This document shows positions 11,383-21,954 of a stretch of DNA of 64,000 nt, piece by piece. The DNA comes from Pyrenophora tritici-repentis (Eukaryota; Ascomycota; Dothideomycetes; Pleosporales; Pleosporaceae), in NCBI RefSeq assembly GCF_003171515.1, contig NC_089390.1, positions 5,766,001 through 5,830,000 of the forward strand, given 5' to 3'. The notes beneath the pieces are model-generated. The model had not been told where the DNA came from. It was given only the letters and a program-made list of their open reading frames with translations, and did not search any database. Each line of letters begins with the position of its first letter. Positions within the stretch are counted from its first letter, which is position 1. The position numbers and the translations under genes were made by a program.

Positions 11383-12907
11383 ATCGTTGATTGAGCAGCA
11401 CGGAAGCAATCTTTCCAATTGATTCAAGTTGGGAAAGGATACCGCGCAATCATCACCTACCCAGATGATATAAGTGATTGCAATCCTGAGCCCCTAATAC
11501 CAAGACTAATGAGCTGACTACAAGTGACGTGAGGGGAGTGCCGTACATATACAATGCGCGAGTTCTTATTACGAAAAAACTAGGTACCAATGAACGTGGA
11601 ACGCCGCATGGCAGACAAGCTGCCTGCGAGAAAGCTAGTGATCGACACTACTGGTGCGATCTGGAGCTTGATAAATGTTAACCTAGCGAAACCGAGAGCC
11701 GGACGGTGCCCTCCCGCACTACCCGATGATCTGGTTCCTATTGTGGAGCTGTTCCAGTCCTTAGATCTCGTGACTCTTTTTGAGGCCCTACTCCGCAGGA
11801 ACGTTTAATAGCTCGTTGCACGCTCCCAGTTTGTACAAATCCCAATACTGACCAGATCGGCAGAGATGACGTTGAACCTGCGCTGTCATGTCGCCTAACT
11901 TCGAACGACATGGTTTGGTTCGGTTCAGATGCTATGCAAATCATGCAAGTCAGGCTTCAAGATGATTAGACGGAGCTTCGGAATGTTCAGCCGAAAGACA
12001 AGCCGAGAGCCCTGCGTCTGCGTCACCCCACTAGATCTCATTCCGGAATAGAAATGGCCAAGACAAACTCCCAAGACTGAACACCGTCACTTCGTCAGTA
12101 GAGCCTTCTCAGCACTGCCGATCTCAGGTGTCAATGATCTTGAAGCCCTCCACGGTAAGAACGATGCAGGAATACACGCTTTCGCTAACTAGGCCTTAAT
12201 CCCGGTGTGACCAATTTTGTCCAAATTCGACGCTCGCTGTAATCCGCACAGCGTCTCTACTAGAGCCTTGTACAGCCTTCCGATAGATCATGAAGAAGTT
12301 TGAAAGCGGAGAAAAGAAAGCAACCCGTCCGTGTTGGGAGCACCTCAAACGGCGACTAGTGTGCGATCACACGCTGCACCACTGATGATCCTCAAACATG
12401 TGGGGTCTGCGAACGCGGTTGGTAGGCTTTTCCGAACAGGCAACAGGGAAAAGACGGAGGGAAACTTCATGACGGCCAGTGGATAGATACTGGATGCCTT
12501 CGTCTGGGACGAAGATATTGGTTGAAATCTGACTTTTTTTATAACGGCATGGCGCCTGAATCCCTAGGGTTATTGGTGGGACTTTTAGTCAAGGCTTCCT
12601 TCAAGCCATCGGTCGAGATATTAGTTGAGCTAATCATCAATCCAACTTACAACTGTGACAGGCTAAAGTCTAGTTCTATTGTTCCCCTGTGGAACATTCG
12701 GAGTCCCAGAAATGCCTAGAAATTCTTCGATTATAGAGTCTCAAGGAGTCAGGTGGATGTAAATGCTACCTTACATTTAAGATAGCTTTCTTTGTTATGC
12801 ATTGAATATAATCCTGTTACTGAGCATCGGAAACCTTTGCGGGACTTCTTACACTTACTCTTTCTTGGCTGATGTAACGTAAAATATCAATTCTAATATG
12901 AGCCGGC
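11383..12907. other. Intergenic 1.5 kb
   Basis: Upstream of the P450 (minus) and downstream of the tannase (minus). A 72-codon plus-strand frame starts at ATG 11590 and ends at 11808 (begins MNVERRMADKLPARK); it has no recognised domain and I do not call it a gene. Nothing else was supported. Confidence 0.5.
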
Positions 12908-14527
12908 CTACAAAAGAGCATCCTCTAAACCACTCGCCAAGTCATCCTCGCAACCCCAGCTGCTTGCTTCGTTAATGTCTCCAGTGGCCAGGTATCTCGG
13001 TTTTCTAGGGTATCGACATAGATCTCTGGTCACCAGTTCCCCATCCTGATTCTTGGTTTCCGAGGTGAGCGTCTCCGGCGGCTCTCCCTTCTCTACCCAG
13101 TCCTTCAAGCTTTCCAGAGGATCAATTGGCACTGGGCCCACCCCGAGTCCGCAATGACCCACACCCGGAGCAAGGAACAATCGAAAGTAATCATCGACTG
13201 CTTTTGTACCTCCCATATCTCTCTCAACGCGCTGACGGTACCTGATCGTGTTCTGGTAAGGTATTATAGGATCGCTGATGCCGTGCCAGCTCAGCAGCTT
13301 CGCACCAGTGTCGCGAAAAGCCGAAAGATCCGAATTATCTGTGTCCAGAATCCAGCCATACTCCTCATTCGCCTGTACCCACAAAGCAAAAAACTCAGAC
13401 GTAGTTAACTTCGAAACGTTGAACGTAAGATCCTTGAGAAGAATAGCACGGGGGAAGACGTCAAGCGCTGTTGGGTCGTTCAGAGTGCGAACGCCATAAG
13501 AGTCGATGGTGATATTCAAAATAGCGTTAAGGGGTGTCCCATGAGGGAGTCCGGGGAAAATATTGATGTCGTATGGCGTGGTGGGACCCTGATGAATTCG
13601 GCGGACCACATCTGCCATAGCGCCTGTGACCTCAATTTTGTGTCCAGAGCATTCCATCTTTTGCCCAATAACACTCAGTGGATCGAATCGACAAGCTTCC
13701 GGGTCTCCAATGACTCCATCCTTGGCACCGTCTAGTATGTCGCATTCCTCCAAAGCCATCGATGCGAACCAGTCAAATTCGCAGTTGCTTACCAGTGTGC
13801 CCGCCTCTTGCATCGCAACAATTGGCCAAATCCCTGACAAGACTACATCTAGCAACTTAAGGGCGGGTGCGGCAGCCAGCACTCCATCGAGTAAGCCCGG
13901 ATATCTCTGGGCCATAGCAAAGCCCTGTCGACCGCCCTGTGAGCATCCGTTCCAGTACGAGTAGCGGGGCTGTCGGCCGTAAAACTGCTCTGTGAGACTT
14001 CTTCCAACATATACCTGCTCTGCTAGACTTCTTGTTGCAAAATTGTGTACCAAATCCCAATTGATGCTTTTGTCTTCGTTCAGCATCCAATCAGCGGCTA
14101 AGAAGTCAAATAAATGTCCTCCGTCGGTGGACGATGCTGCATAGCCGCTAGCAATTGCTGGGCCGAGTGCGATATCAAGCATTCCTGTAGCCCAAGCACC
14201 GCCACCTGTAGCTTGAAAACGATCATTCCAGAAGTCTTGTGAGAGGGGTAGCCATGTCTGGACCAAAACCTTGTCGTCAGACCCTTCGTGTGCAAGATAG
14301 ACCTTGATTTCGCAAAAGTTTAGGTCTGAAAGTGGCTGAAACAAACCTGGGGTTGCGGGCATGTCGACATTGCGCTTCGCTTCTGCGGTTATGGAAAGGA
14401 CCTTTGCGCCTGGCACGACTGGTGCCGTGAATGTCGACCCATTACAGTTTTCACTGTGCTGAGGGGTTTCATCTGTGATGGCGGCCACAAATGTCCATAG
14501 CTGAAGTAAGACGAATAGTAACTGCAT
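12908..14527 (-). CDS. Secreted tannase / feruloyl esterase family protein
   Basis: Serine esterase of the tannase-FaeB family, which cleaves ester bonds of gallate or hydroxycinnamate on plant polyphenols and cell-wall polysaccharides. It is a single exon of 539 residues. ATG 14527 gives a short signal peptide (MQLLFVLLQLWTFVAAIT). The family's catalytic signatures are present: WNGCSQGGRQG with nucleophile Ser, the acidic residue in WHGISDPIIPY, and VGHCGLGVGP with the catalytic His. The Cys before the Ser and the Cys after the His form the family's CS-D-HC motif. Lid-domain features such as DGAKDGVIGDPEACRFDP, with the calcium-site acidic residues, are visible. The frame is complete and the length typical. 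Gallic versus ferulic ester specificity cannot be read from the sequence. Confidence 0.94.
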   Translation of the reverse strand: MQLLFVLLQLWTFVAAITDETPQHSENCNGSTFTAPVVPGAKVLSITAEAKRNVDMPATPGLFQPLSDLNFCEIKVYLAHEGSDDKVLVQTWLPLSQDFWNDRFQATGGGAWATGMLDIALGPAIASGYAASSTDGGHLFDFLAADWMLNEDKSINWDLVHNFATRSLAEQVYVGRSLTEQFYGRQPRYSYWNGCSQGGRQGFAMAQRYPGLLDGVLAAAPALKLLDVVLSGIWPIVAMQEAGTLVSNCEFDWFASMALEECDILDGAKDGVIGDPEACRFDPLSVIGQKMECSGHKIEVTGAMADVVRRIHQGPTTPYDINIFPGLPHGTPLNAILNITIDSYGVRTLNDPTALDVFPRAILLKDLTFNVSKLTTSEFFALWVQANEEYGWILDTDNSDLSAFRDTGAKLLSWHGISDPIIPYQNTIRYRQRVERDMGGTKAVDDYFRLFLAPGVGHCGLGVGPVPIDPLESLKDWVEKGEPPETLTSETKNQDGELVTRDLCRYPRKPRYLATGDINEASSWGCEDDLASGLEDALL

Positions 14528-15768
14528 GGTAAGATATCAGAGTCGGGGTTGGATGGATATAGAAAGTCAATAACAGCAAAGTTGTAGTGGATTTATGTGC
14601 GTAGCATAGCTTCTCTGTGCCAGCAATTCTTGGTATGGGGCTTGTGGCTTGTAAACGCTCATGCTGATCTTGTATACTCTTATCAATGATAGGCACACTT
14701 ACCACTACCTTCTCTAGCGTCTGTCTCTGAGTAAAGGTGGGTACGTGCTGTTGTGGCCTGACCTCATACGAGGTTCAGACATGTCCTAGTTGCCGGTAGA
14801 CGAATCGAAGCGGTACTATAGTGGTAAGCAAAAGTTTTGTACATGAGCGGCTAGCAAGGGGGTGTTTTGGCTGGGGTAGACGTTACGTGCGTTTAATTAC
14901 TCTAAATCGATTATATAAGCGCCGCTTATTGGTGCGGAGCGATCCGAAGTCCCATCGGATTAGCGTCTTTACATATAATGCTTTGGCCTGATACCATAGT
15001 AAGCTTGTGGCACCAACTTGTGCGAACTACCCCGGTCAGAATCTTAGCGTCAAAGCAAACTGCGAAAAAGGTGAGCGCATTGTAATGTCGTTACTTGCCG
15101 ATCTGGCGATACTTCTGACAGTTAGTCCGCTGTTCCGTGTCATACTACAGTTAGCCAATTGCGATCTTGTGTGACGGAACACCACAAAAAGAATGTGCTC
15201 ACCAGGGCACTTACAGCCCTCCAAACTCGGCCATGTTGCCCGAGAAGCAAGTCAGCATTTGAGAACCAACCGAAATCGCTTGTTGTAAGCGCTAGTCGTT
15301 TAGGAAAACTGGAGGGCCAAGATGGACCGCCACGAGCCACGAAAAGCGATACCGAATATCGCACTCTCTGGTTGGCATTGGCATTACAAACCGAATTAGC
15401 TTTGTGTGGCCTTTGTATGCAAGGCTATCCGTAATTGCCGCTTTACTGCTGGAATAGGATGAACTGCGCCTGCTACCTATTCGTCCTCGTGGCGATGCAC
15501 AGCATCGACGCGCCTTGTTCTGAACGAAACACGGAATGTGCTGAAGACCCGCGTGAGCAATCAACCAATGAAGCATTTTGCTGCTACTGCAGACAACGAA
15601 ATGTTCCACTTTCAAGCCTTTTGAGAGTTGAACCTGGCGTTGAAATGATGACAAGCTGTAAGACTCATGGTGACTATTGTAAGTGGCGAAAATATATAAT
15701 TACAGGTGATGCATACTCGTCTTTCATCTTCTAGATGTTTTGTCCTTGCATCTATAACCCTGTTCACG
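14528..15768. other. Intergenic 1.2 kb between divergent genes
   Basis: Holds the promoter of the minus-strand tannase/esterase and the 5' region of the S33-type pseudogene. Only short, mutually inconsistent frames occur; no RNA gene or repeat recognised. Confidence 0.5.
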
Positions 15769-17412
15769 ATGAAGACGTCACCGCTACACGCTGCGGCATC
15801 GACTGCCCTGATCATTTTACCTGGTAGCGCATCTCTACTTTTCGTAAGAGAAGATACAACCTTGCAATACGACTTCACGAATGTAAGAGCTACTATATCG
15901 AACTCTTCGTGAAATGACTGACACCCGTAGCTAACAGCGAGCGAAACGCTGGACTGGAAACCTTGTTACACAAGCTTGTGAGGACAAAGCCACACCCCAA
16001 GACACACAACTGACTGAGAACAGCACATGTGCGTCTCTAGTTGTACCGCTCGACTACTCCGACGCCTCTGCTGGCAACACCACTCTAGCCATTATCAAGA
16101 AGCCTTCTCAAGCAGAGCCACCAGGTCATTCTTGAGTATGGCAAGTGGTGCTCGCAAATCTACTCCGTCAATGGCACCGCAAGATATGCTGGAACAGTGG
16201 CTACTGCGCAAGATATGCTTCACTATATCCAGCTTAGTGCGAAAGATCAAGGCAAGAATCCCGATGACGCGAAATTGTGGTTCTACGGTATCAGTTATGG
16301 AACGATCCTTGGCCCGACATTTGCGTCGCTCTACCCAGAAAAGGTCGAACGCATGATTCTCGACGGCGTCCTCGAGCTTGAAGACCACTATAAAGGAGCC
16401 TGGGAGAAATCCCTTGCCAATAGCGACGAAGCCGCACGTTTCTGGTTCAAGCGCTGCTTTGAAGCTGGGCCTCAGATCTGCGCCTTCCACCAGAACGCTA
16501 CCTCATGGGAAGAGATTGAGCAACGATACTGGTCGCTTTTCAACGATCTGAAAGACAACCCCATCGGCCTCGGCGACCCCATCTCACAGGATGTTATTGA
16601 CAGTGCTAAGGAAGGCACGATCGTCACCCCCCACGTCTTTACGTGGCAAGATCTTGTTAACCAGTTCTTTAGCGCAAGCTACATTATTGCACCCTTATTC
16701 TACTCCCTCCTCGATAAGACCTTGGTCGAACTGCAGACGGGCAACTACAGCCAGCTTCAATTCGTCGCCATCGCCGCCACAATCTCAACTTTCGCTCCCG
16801 TCTACGACGATCGCATGTCCCGAACGCTGATAAACTGCTTGGACGCTAATGGTCGCTCAAACTACACTGAATTCGGTGCGTACAAGGATTTCGTTAACTC
16901 CATGGCTAGTTCAAGCGCGTATGCTGGGTTGAAGGTGGCGACCTTTAGCGGGCCCATTTGCAGCCAATTGAACTTGTTCCCGCCGGAGAGTCAAGCTTTT
17001 GATGGTAAGTTTCATGGTACACGATATTTACTGTAACAAAAATTTCACACAACTCAGGCATTCCGAGGGTTGAAGGGAGGAAGCTTCCGATCTTGTTCGT
17101 CAGTGGCATTGCAGATCCCATTACGCCCTTGCCCTCAGCAGAGAGGATGCAGACGTACTTCCCTAGCTCAGGTCTGCTGAAATGGAACAACAGTGGTGTA
17201 AGTTTCTGATTGTTTTGCGTTTACAAAGAGCTGTGGTTGACTAGATATGGAAGCATTGCGCACATTTCCAAAAATCGGCTTGCGTGTCGCAATACGAGAA
17301 GCAGTTCATGCTTCATGGCACAATCCCGCCAGCCAATACCACGTGCGACATCGACCAGCCGAATCCGTTTTTGATTGCTGTTGAGCAATTGGCGGATGAT
17401 GCGCAGAGCTAA
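15769..17412 (+). pseudogene. Secreted alpha/beta hydrolase (peptidase S33, TAP-like) pseudogene
   Basis: ATG 15769 gives a signal peptide (MKTSPLHAAASTALIILPG). A 48-nt intron (15883-15930) precedes LTASETLDWKPCYTSL, where the frame runs into TGA. One base away it continues as CEDKATPQDTQ, then CASLVVPLDYSDASAGNTT, to a second TGA. There the segment that should carry the family's GGPG oxyanion region is missing. The frame resumes at EYGKWCSQIYSVNG and runs through the intact nucleophile elbow YGISYGTILG, the acidic residue in SGIADPITP (after intron 17005-17057) and the His region KHCAHFQKSACVS (after intron 17198-17245) to the stop at 17410. The introns remain canonical, so inactivation looks recent. 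About 100 residues appear deleted, judging from the family. Confidence 0.8.
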
Positions 17413-18658
17413 GTTTAAGTAGGGAACTGTTTTGGTGTGTGGACGAAGTGGCAGCATATAGATGCAGACTATAACGAAAGTTACGTCTCCATACACGTGT
17501 GCACATTTGCTCGAATTGCACAACCACAATCAATACAGATGGTAGCAGCTCTGTACATATAGTCTCTGCACACATGCGCGAAAAATCGGAAGAACAGCGA
17601 CTGCAACAACGATTTACAATATCGGTAGGTCTTTCCGCATCATCACTGCGGTCAGTAATCCAACTATACTTAGGTGGACTTCATGTGCGACCAACGCTTC
17701 TCTGTCACAGGAGATCCGAGCCAGCTTCTCATTCGTGCGCAGATATACGTGGTTGCCGAGAAAATAAGATGTTATCGGTCTCAAAGATTGTATCAAAGAT
17801 GAACTGAGATGGAGCTGCAAAGGATTGTGGAACTATCTCGAGTTCACAACGGCTGCACGCCATGTAGTTGTCATTACCCCAGACTACGGCAAGGGTCTGC
17901 ACACCATTGTCACCTAAACACTCTCCGACTATACAAGTCTTCTCGAGAAACCTGAAACTAAAAGCCCAACAATCGAGTACAATGTCTTATCTTGTGTGCT
18001 TTTATTGGAAAAGGCCAAGCCAAAGCTTGTTCTTTCACTTTACCTCAACAACAGAAGAGGACCTTCTCATACTATTGCGCTGGGTTGGGTTGTAGCGGAG
18101 TCGAGCCTTTTAGTTCCCGCTTCTCCGCATGCTAGTCGCGCGGTTCTAGCTATGCGTTCAGCATTAACTTTTTTGCGAGGGTGCCTGTCTTCCGCGTCGC
18201 CGCGAAACTCTGATGTACTACACATACATACCTGAACAATTTCTTAGGGCTTTACGTCACTTCACCTACTACATGACTTTTACAAAGAAAAACTTTCGTT
18301 TATAACTTACGCTGTAGGGCGCAAACCCTCTGAGCCAACTCTGGCACTAGAGCCTGTCGAGCAACAAGCCTGGAAAAGTGGAAATCGGGCGGGTCCAATT
18401 CATTGGAGGATTTTCTGAAACAGAATTCCCCTGACGACCCCCACGCACTATACAAGCTCCTCTCATCTCCTCTCTATGCTCTCTATGCTCCCCACTTATT
18501 GGAAGGTTTTGAAACACGCCTTCACCATTCTCCATGGAGAATCTCGACTCAGGAGATTCTGATCACGTCAATCATGAAGCCGGTGTACAGGTAACTGACT
18601 GGTGGCTAAGTCATCGAGTCGTGCATGTATCATTACCGGAAACTCATATACATGTGGC
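17413..18658. other. Intergenic 1.25 kb
   Basis: A short stretch around 17985-18120 translates as LLLEKAKPKLVLSLYLNN followed by GPSHTIALGWVVA and resembles part of a protein, but it has stops on both sides and no recognised family. No other feature was supported. Confidence 0.4.
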
Positions 18659-18666
18659 GTATCAAG

Positions 18667-18794
18667 CAGACTTGTCAACAATCAATCGATCGACATGATT
18701 GATTCCTATATAGGTTAAAGAATTACTTCATTAGGTAGCCTTTAGCCTAGATAGGAATCAATCATGCCGATCTGATTGATTGTTGACAAGTCTG
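18667..18794. mobile_element. 128-bp MITE with long inverted repeats and 8-bp target duplication
   Basis: Starts with cagacttgtcaacaatcaat and ends with its near-perfect reverse complement (attgattgttgacaagtctg). The inverted repeats run about 43 bp with a few mismatches and enclose a spacer of about 42 bp, so the whole unit can fold into one hairpin. It is flanked by an exact 8-bp direct repeat, gtatcaag, at 18659-18666 and 18795-18802. An 8-bp duplication is typical of hAT-superfamily insertions. It has no coding capacity. It lies 80 bp upstream of the start of the broken polygalacturonase, in its promoter. Confidence 0.9.
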
Positions 18795-18874
18795 GTATCA
18801 AGCATGTAGGCCAAGCAAGCCGAGCACTTTATTCACTCTTTCAAGCTTTTCTCCAGCATCAAGCATCTTTCACA

Positions 18875-20182
18875 ATGGTTGCCTGAACTCTTGGTGTCTT
18901 CTTCACGTCGCTGGCGGCATCTGCAGTTGCAGCGCCGGCCCCGGCCATCACCCCTGCACCCAAGCCCGAGGTTGTTAAACGTGCCTCCAGCTGCACTTTC
19001 TCAGGCTCCAACGGAGCTGCTGAGGCATCCAAGTCGCAGTCATCATGCGCTACTACGGTCCTGTCCAACGTTGCCGTCCCTTCAGGCACTACGCTGGATC
19101 TCTCTAGCCTGGCTGACGGCACCACTGTCATCTTCGAGGGTACCACGAGTTGGGGCTGCAAGGAGTGGAAGGGTCCCCTTCTTGACATTCGCGGAAATAA
19201 AATCACTGTCAAGGGCGCTGCGGGATCTGTTCTCAATGGTGACGGAGCTCGTTGGTGGGATGGTGAGGGCGGTAACGGCGGAAAGATCAAGCCCAAGTTC
19301 TTCTCCGCGCACACACTAACCGACTCCTCCATCACCGGCATTACCATCAAGAACCCTCCCGTCCAGGTCGTCAGTATCAATGGATGTGATGGTCTTACCA
19401 TTACGGACATGACTATCGATGCCTCTGAGGGTGACGAAGACGAGCAGGGCCACAACACAGATGGTTTTGATATTGGCTCAAGCAGCAATGTCGTCATCGA
19501 TGGTGCTGTGAAGGTCGTCCGAAGATGATCTTGGGTTGGTTCTCGGGGATAGAGTGATGCGATGGACACGAGGGTGTATAGCACGATTGGTAGATCGATG
19601 TAATATACGGGGAGTTGAGAATCAAGTACTAATCCTTAGATTTCGAAGTTGAACACAATGAGCTATAGGAGCTCATTGCCTAATGCTATATACCTATGGT
19701 GCTCGCTGTCCTCGCTCAGAGGAGTCCGAGGATTCCTCGGTGGCTGACGCGCGAGGAGCACTCCTCGGTGGCGTATGTACGAGGGGTGTGCCAAGACTTT
19801 TCCTCGTGCATGCCAAGCCGAGGAGGTCACGTGATTAAGCTCCCGTGTCACATATGGAGGGGTCAGCTATCCCGCCGACGCTCCTTAACTTAACCGCCGT
19901 GCCCCTTCCCACAGGTTCGTAACAGGTGCCAAGGTCTATAACCAGGACGATTGCGTGGCTGTAAACTCTGGTACCGTAAGTATTGGCCTATGATTACAGT
20001 ATTGAAGCCTGCTAACGACACGAGTAGGACATCACCTTCAAGAATGGCTTCTGCTCTGGTGGACACGGTCTTTCCATTGGCTCGGTCGGTGGTCGTGACG
20101 ACAACATGATTGACACTGTTACCTTCTCCAACTCCGAGGTCACCAAGTCTGTCAACCGCGTCCGCGTTAAGGCTAGCGCTGG
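18875..20182 (+). pseudogene. GH28 endopolygalacturonase pseudogene, split and truncated
   Basis: ATG 18875 starts a signal peptide broken at codon 4 by TGA (18884-18886). The frame then continues as [16 protein letters not shown] and the mature enzyme (from [16 protein letters not shown]) through [19 protein letters not shown] at about 19500, including the catalytic NTD motif. It then runs into unrelated DNA and a TGA at 19526-19528. The enzyme resumes near 19924 with GAKVYNQDDCVAVNSG (catalytic DD), a canonical intron (19976-20027) and [20 protein letters not shown] (GHG motif) to RVRVKASAG, where a transposon-like sequence begins at 20183. The last part of the enzyme was not found elsewhere in the window. 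The ancestral enzyme was a secreted pectin-degrading hydrolase. Confidence 0.88.
19515..19915. other. About 400-bp insertion inside the polygalacturonase relic
   Basis: Non-coding DNA separates two halves of the GH28 gene. The halves overlap by a few codons (both contain a GGTGC..AAGGTC segment). The insert holds a perfect 8-bp inverted repeat (aatgagct / agctcatt around 19660-19680) and several copies of cctcggtggc or its variants at 19730-19840. No terminal inverted repeats or clear target duplication were found, so the mechanism is unknown. Confidence 0.5.
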
Positions 20183-21389
20183 TGTAACGGGCTGAGCCCT
20201 AGGTCACATGACTAGGCCAGCGGCCTAGTCGCTTCCTTCCTTCTATCACTCCTTCCCCTAGCAGACCGTGGGCCGTGCACCAACCCAAACAAAGCGGGAT
20301 GGCCGCCCACTGTCATGGATCAAACCCGCGACCTCTAGTAAGCGAGGTGGCCCGTGCGCCTTAAGCGAAGGCCACAGCCGAACACCAAAGTTCGACCCGC
20401 GCAGGTCTTCGAACCTGCACGCAATATCTCACTTAGTACTTAATACAGATACGGTCATCTCAACTATTGACGTCCCTCACACCCACTTTCCTCTTCTTCT
20501 CTTCATCTCGACTGTAAATAGCATCTAGATTAGGTAGCTAGAATACAGTACCTACAGACCGTTCACATATAGTCGAGATTAAGAGGCAACTAAAGATACT
20601 GAAGATAACGAAGTGACGTTATGTTAGACACCGCTATACTAGACTCTACTAAGGGCACCTATATGCCAGTAAATAAAGTAAACCTGCTGCTAAGGTAGCT
20701 ACTGTAGAAGATTAAAGAAATAAGTGATAGAGAGAAAGATATAAGTGCTAGGATAAGGATGCTAGAGACGTCTTCCTAACTACCTAACTATAAGGTAGAC
20801 GCCATAAAGACGCCAAAGCTGACGATACTAACTACTAAAGCGAGCGACTCACCTATCTACACCGCCCTAAAGCCACGTCTAAGCTTACCTTACCCTCCTA
20901 CGTTTAGCGGTAATAAATCATAATAGTAAGGATAGAAGCTAGAGATAGAAGGTAAAATCAAAGAAAATACCCTAGCTATTAGAAGCTTTAGGGCTTAGCT
21001 ACGCTACATCTTTATACGCCTTAAAGGAGCAGTAAAGACAAATATTACAACGTTCTAACTACCTTGCATAGCTAAGGCGTTGTCACGGTAATCACCCTGA
21101 TTCCCTGACACCTGAACGGCCATAGACGCTAGGTGCTCCCGTAAGCACCTGGCATCTGTTGATTAGCTAAGAGCAGCTAAGACCCCGCGCTAAGCGCACA
21201 GGCCCCGCTTATATCTGCTCACCGCAACTTGAACCTGTTCTGTTTCCTTACGCAACGTCTTGTATCTACACTAGATAGTAACTACGATCAATAAAGAACT
21301 GTAAAGACTATCTTCTGTCTGTGTTCGACTGCGACGTAGTCTCTCGTGACAGGCGTAAATCCTCGCGAGTCTAGGTTAAGAATATATTA
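20183..21389 (+). mobile_element. Degraded Ty3/gypsy-like element, 5' part (LTR-like leader plus Gag relic)
   Basis: Begins with TGTAACGGGCTGAG immediately after polygalacturonase codons, which looks like an LTR end inserted in that gene. From about 20870 the plus strand translates as a Gag-like protein peppered with TAG/TAA: LPYPPTFSGNK, stops, KLEIEGKIKEN, then RYIFIRLKGAVKTNITTF. This matches the usual FSG...WKLEMEGKI...R..YIRLKGAA pattern of fungal gypsy Gag. The excess of TAA/TAG and general A/T drift fit RIP-type decay. The element is interrupted by a solo LTR (21081-21351) and is lost at the copia insertion. No reverse transcriptase was found. Confidence 0.65.
21081..21351. mobile_element. 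Solo LTR (271 bp) with 5-bp target duplication
   Basis: Begins tgtcacgg and ends cgtgaca, so the termini are inverted repeats (TGTCACG/CGTGACA). It is flanked by an exact ggcgt duplication at 21076-21080 and 21352-21356, the hallmark of LTR retrotransposon integration. It contains an aataaag polyadenylation-like signal near 21290. No internal region follows, so it is a solo LTR left by LTR-LTR recombination. It sits inside the gypsy-like Gag relic and is unrelated in sequence to the copia LTRs. Confidence 0.85.
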
Positions 21390-21394
21390 GATAG

Positions 21395-21591
21395 TGTCGG
21401 CATACACACGGTGTGTCGCCTAATAAGGCCCAATGTACCGCCTCGATCCTACTTCGGCCCAACTCGGACCCAACGCTATGTATACCTTCGTAGCCCCCAC
21501 ATTCGTAGAATCATCATACACCAGAATACCAATACACAAGATTACCTTAGCTACTGTTATTCACCGTACGATCGTACAAGGCCTTCCAACA
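21395..21591 (+). repeat. 5' LTR of the copia element
   Basis: 197 bp, TG...CA ends, identical by eye to the 3' copy. It probably carries the element's promoter. Confidence 0.95.
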
Positions 21592-21954
21592 CTGATCAGT
21601 GATTGCACGGCAGTCACAGACAGTTAGGTTAAGAAGAGATAGATTCTTTACCCCGCGCGTTCCCTAGATTGCCTATATCAGCAAGGCGGAGTTATCTATG
21701 CTAAGCTCACTGTTAGCTATATCAGGCGTCGTTCGTGGCTAGCGACCGACCGTTACAGCCGTATCAGAAGCGTTCCAAGACGCCGTCTATACACGCGCCA
21801 ACCGACCGGTTGAGATTTGACCCGTGTACAACCCACGACCACCGACGCATCTCTAGCGAACGCAGCTAGCGCAACAAGCGTCAACAAGAACACAATAGCA
21901 GGAGAGAGAACATCATCGGAAAGAGCACCGGTAGCCAGGACACCGGCAGTAGGA

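Noticed and set aside
9500..14530. Secondary-metabolite cluster around the P450
   Set aside because: No polyketide, peptide or terpene synthase, transporter or regulator is adjacent; the neighbours are an esterase and dead hydrolases.
21411..21602. Short frame repeated at 27214-27399
   Set aside because: Both lie inside the identical LTRs; they are copies of non-coding terminal repeat sequence, not a duplicated gene.
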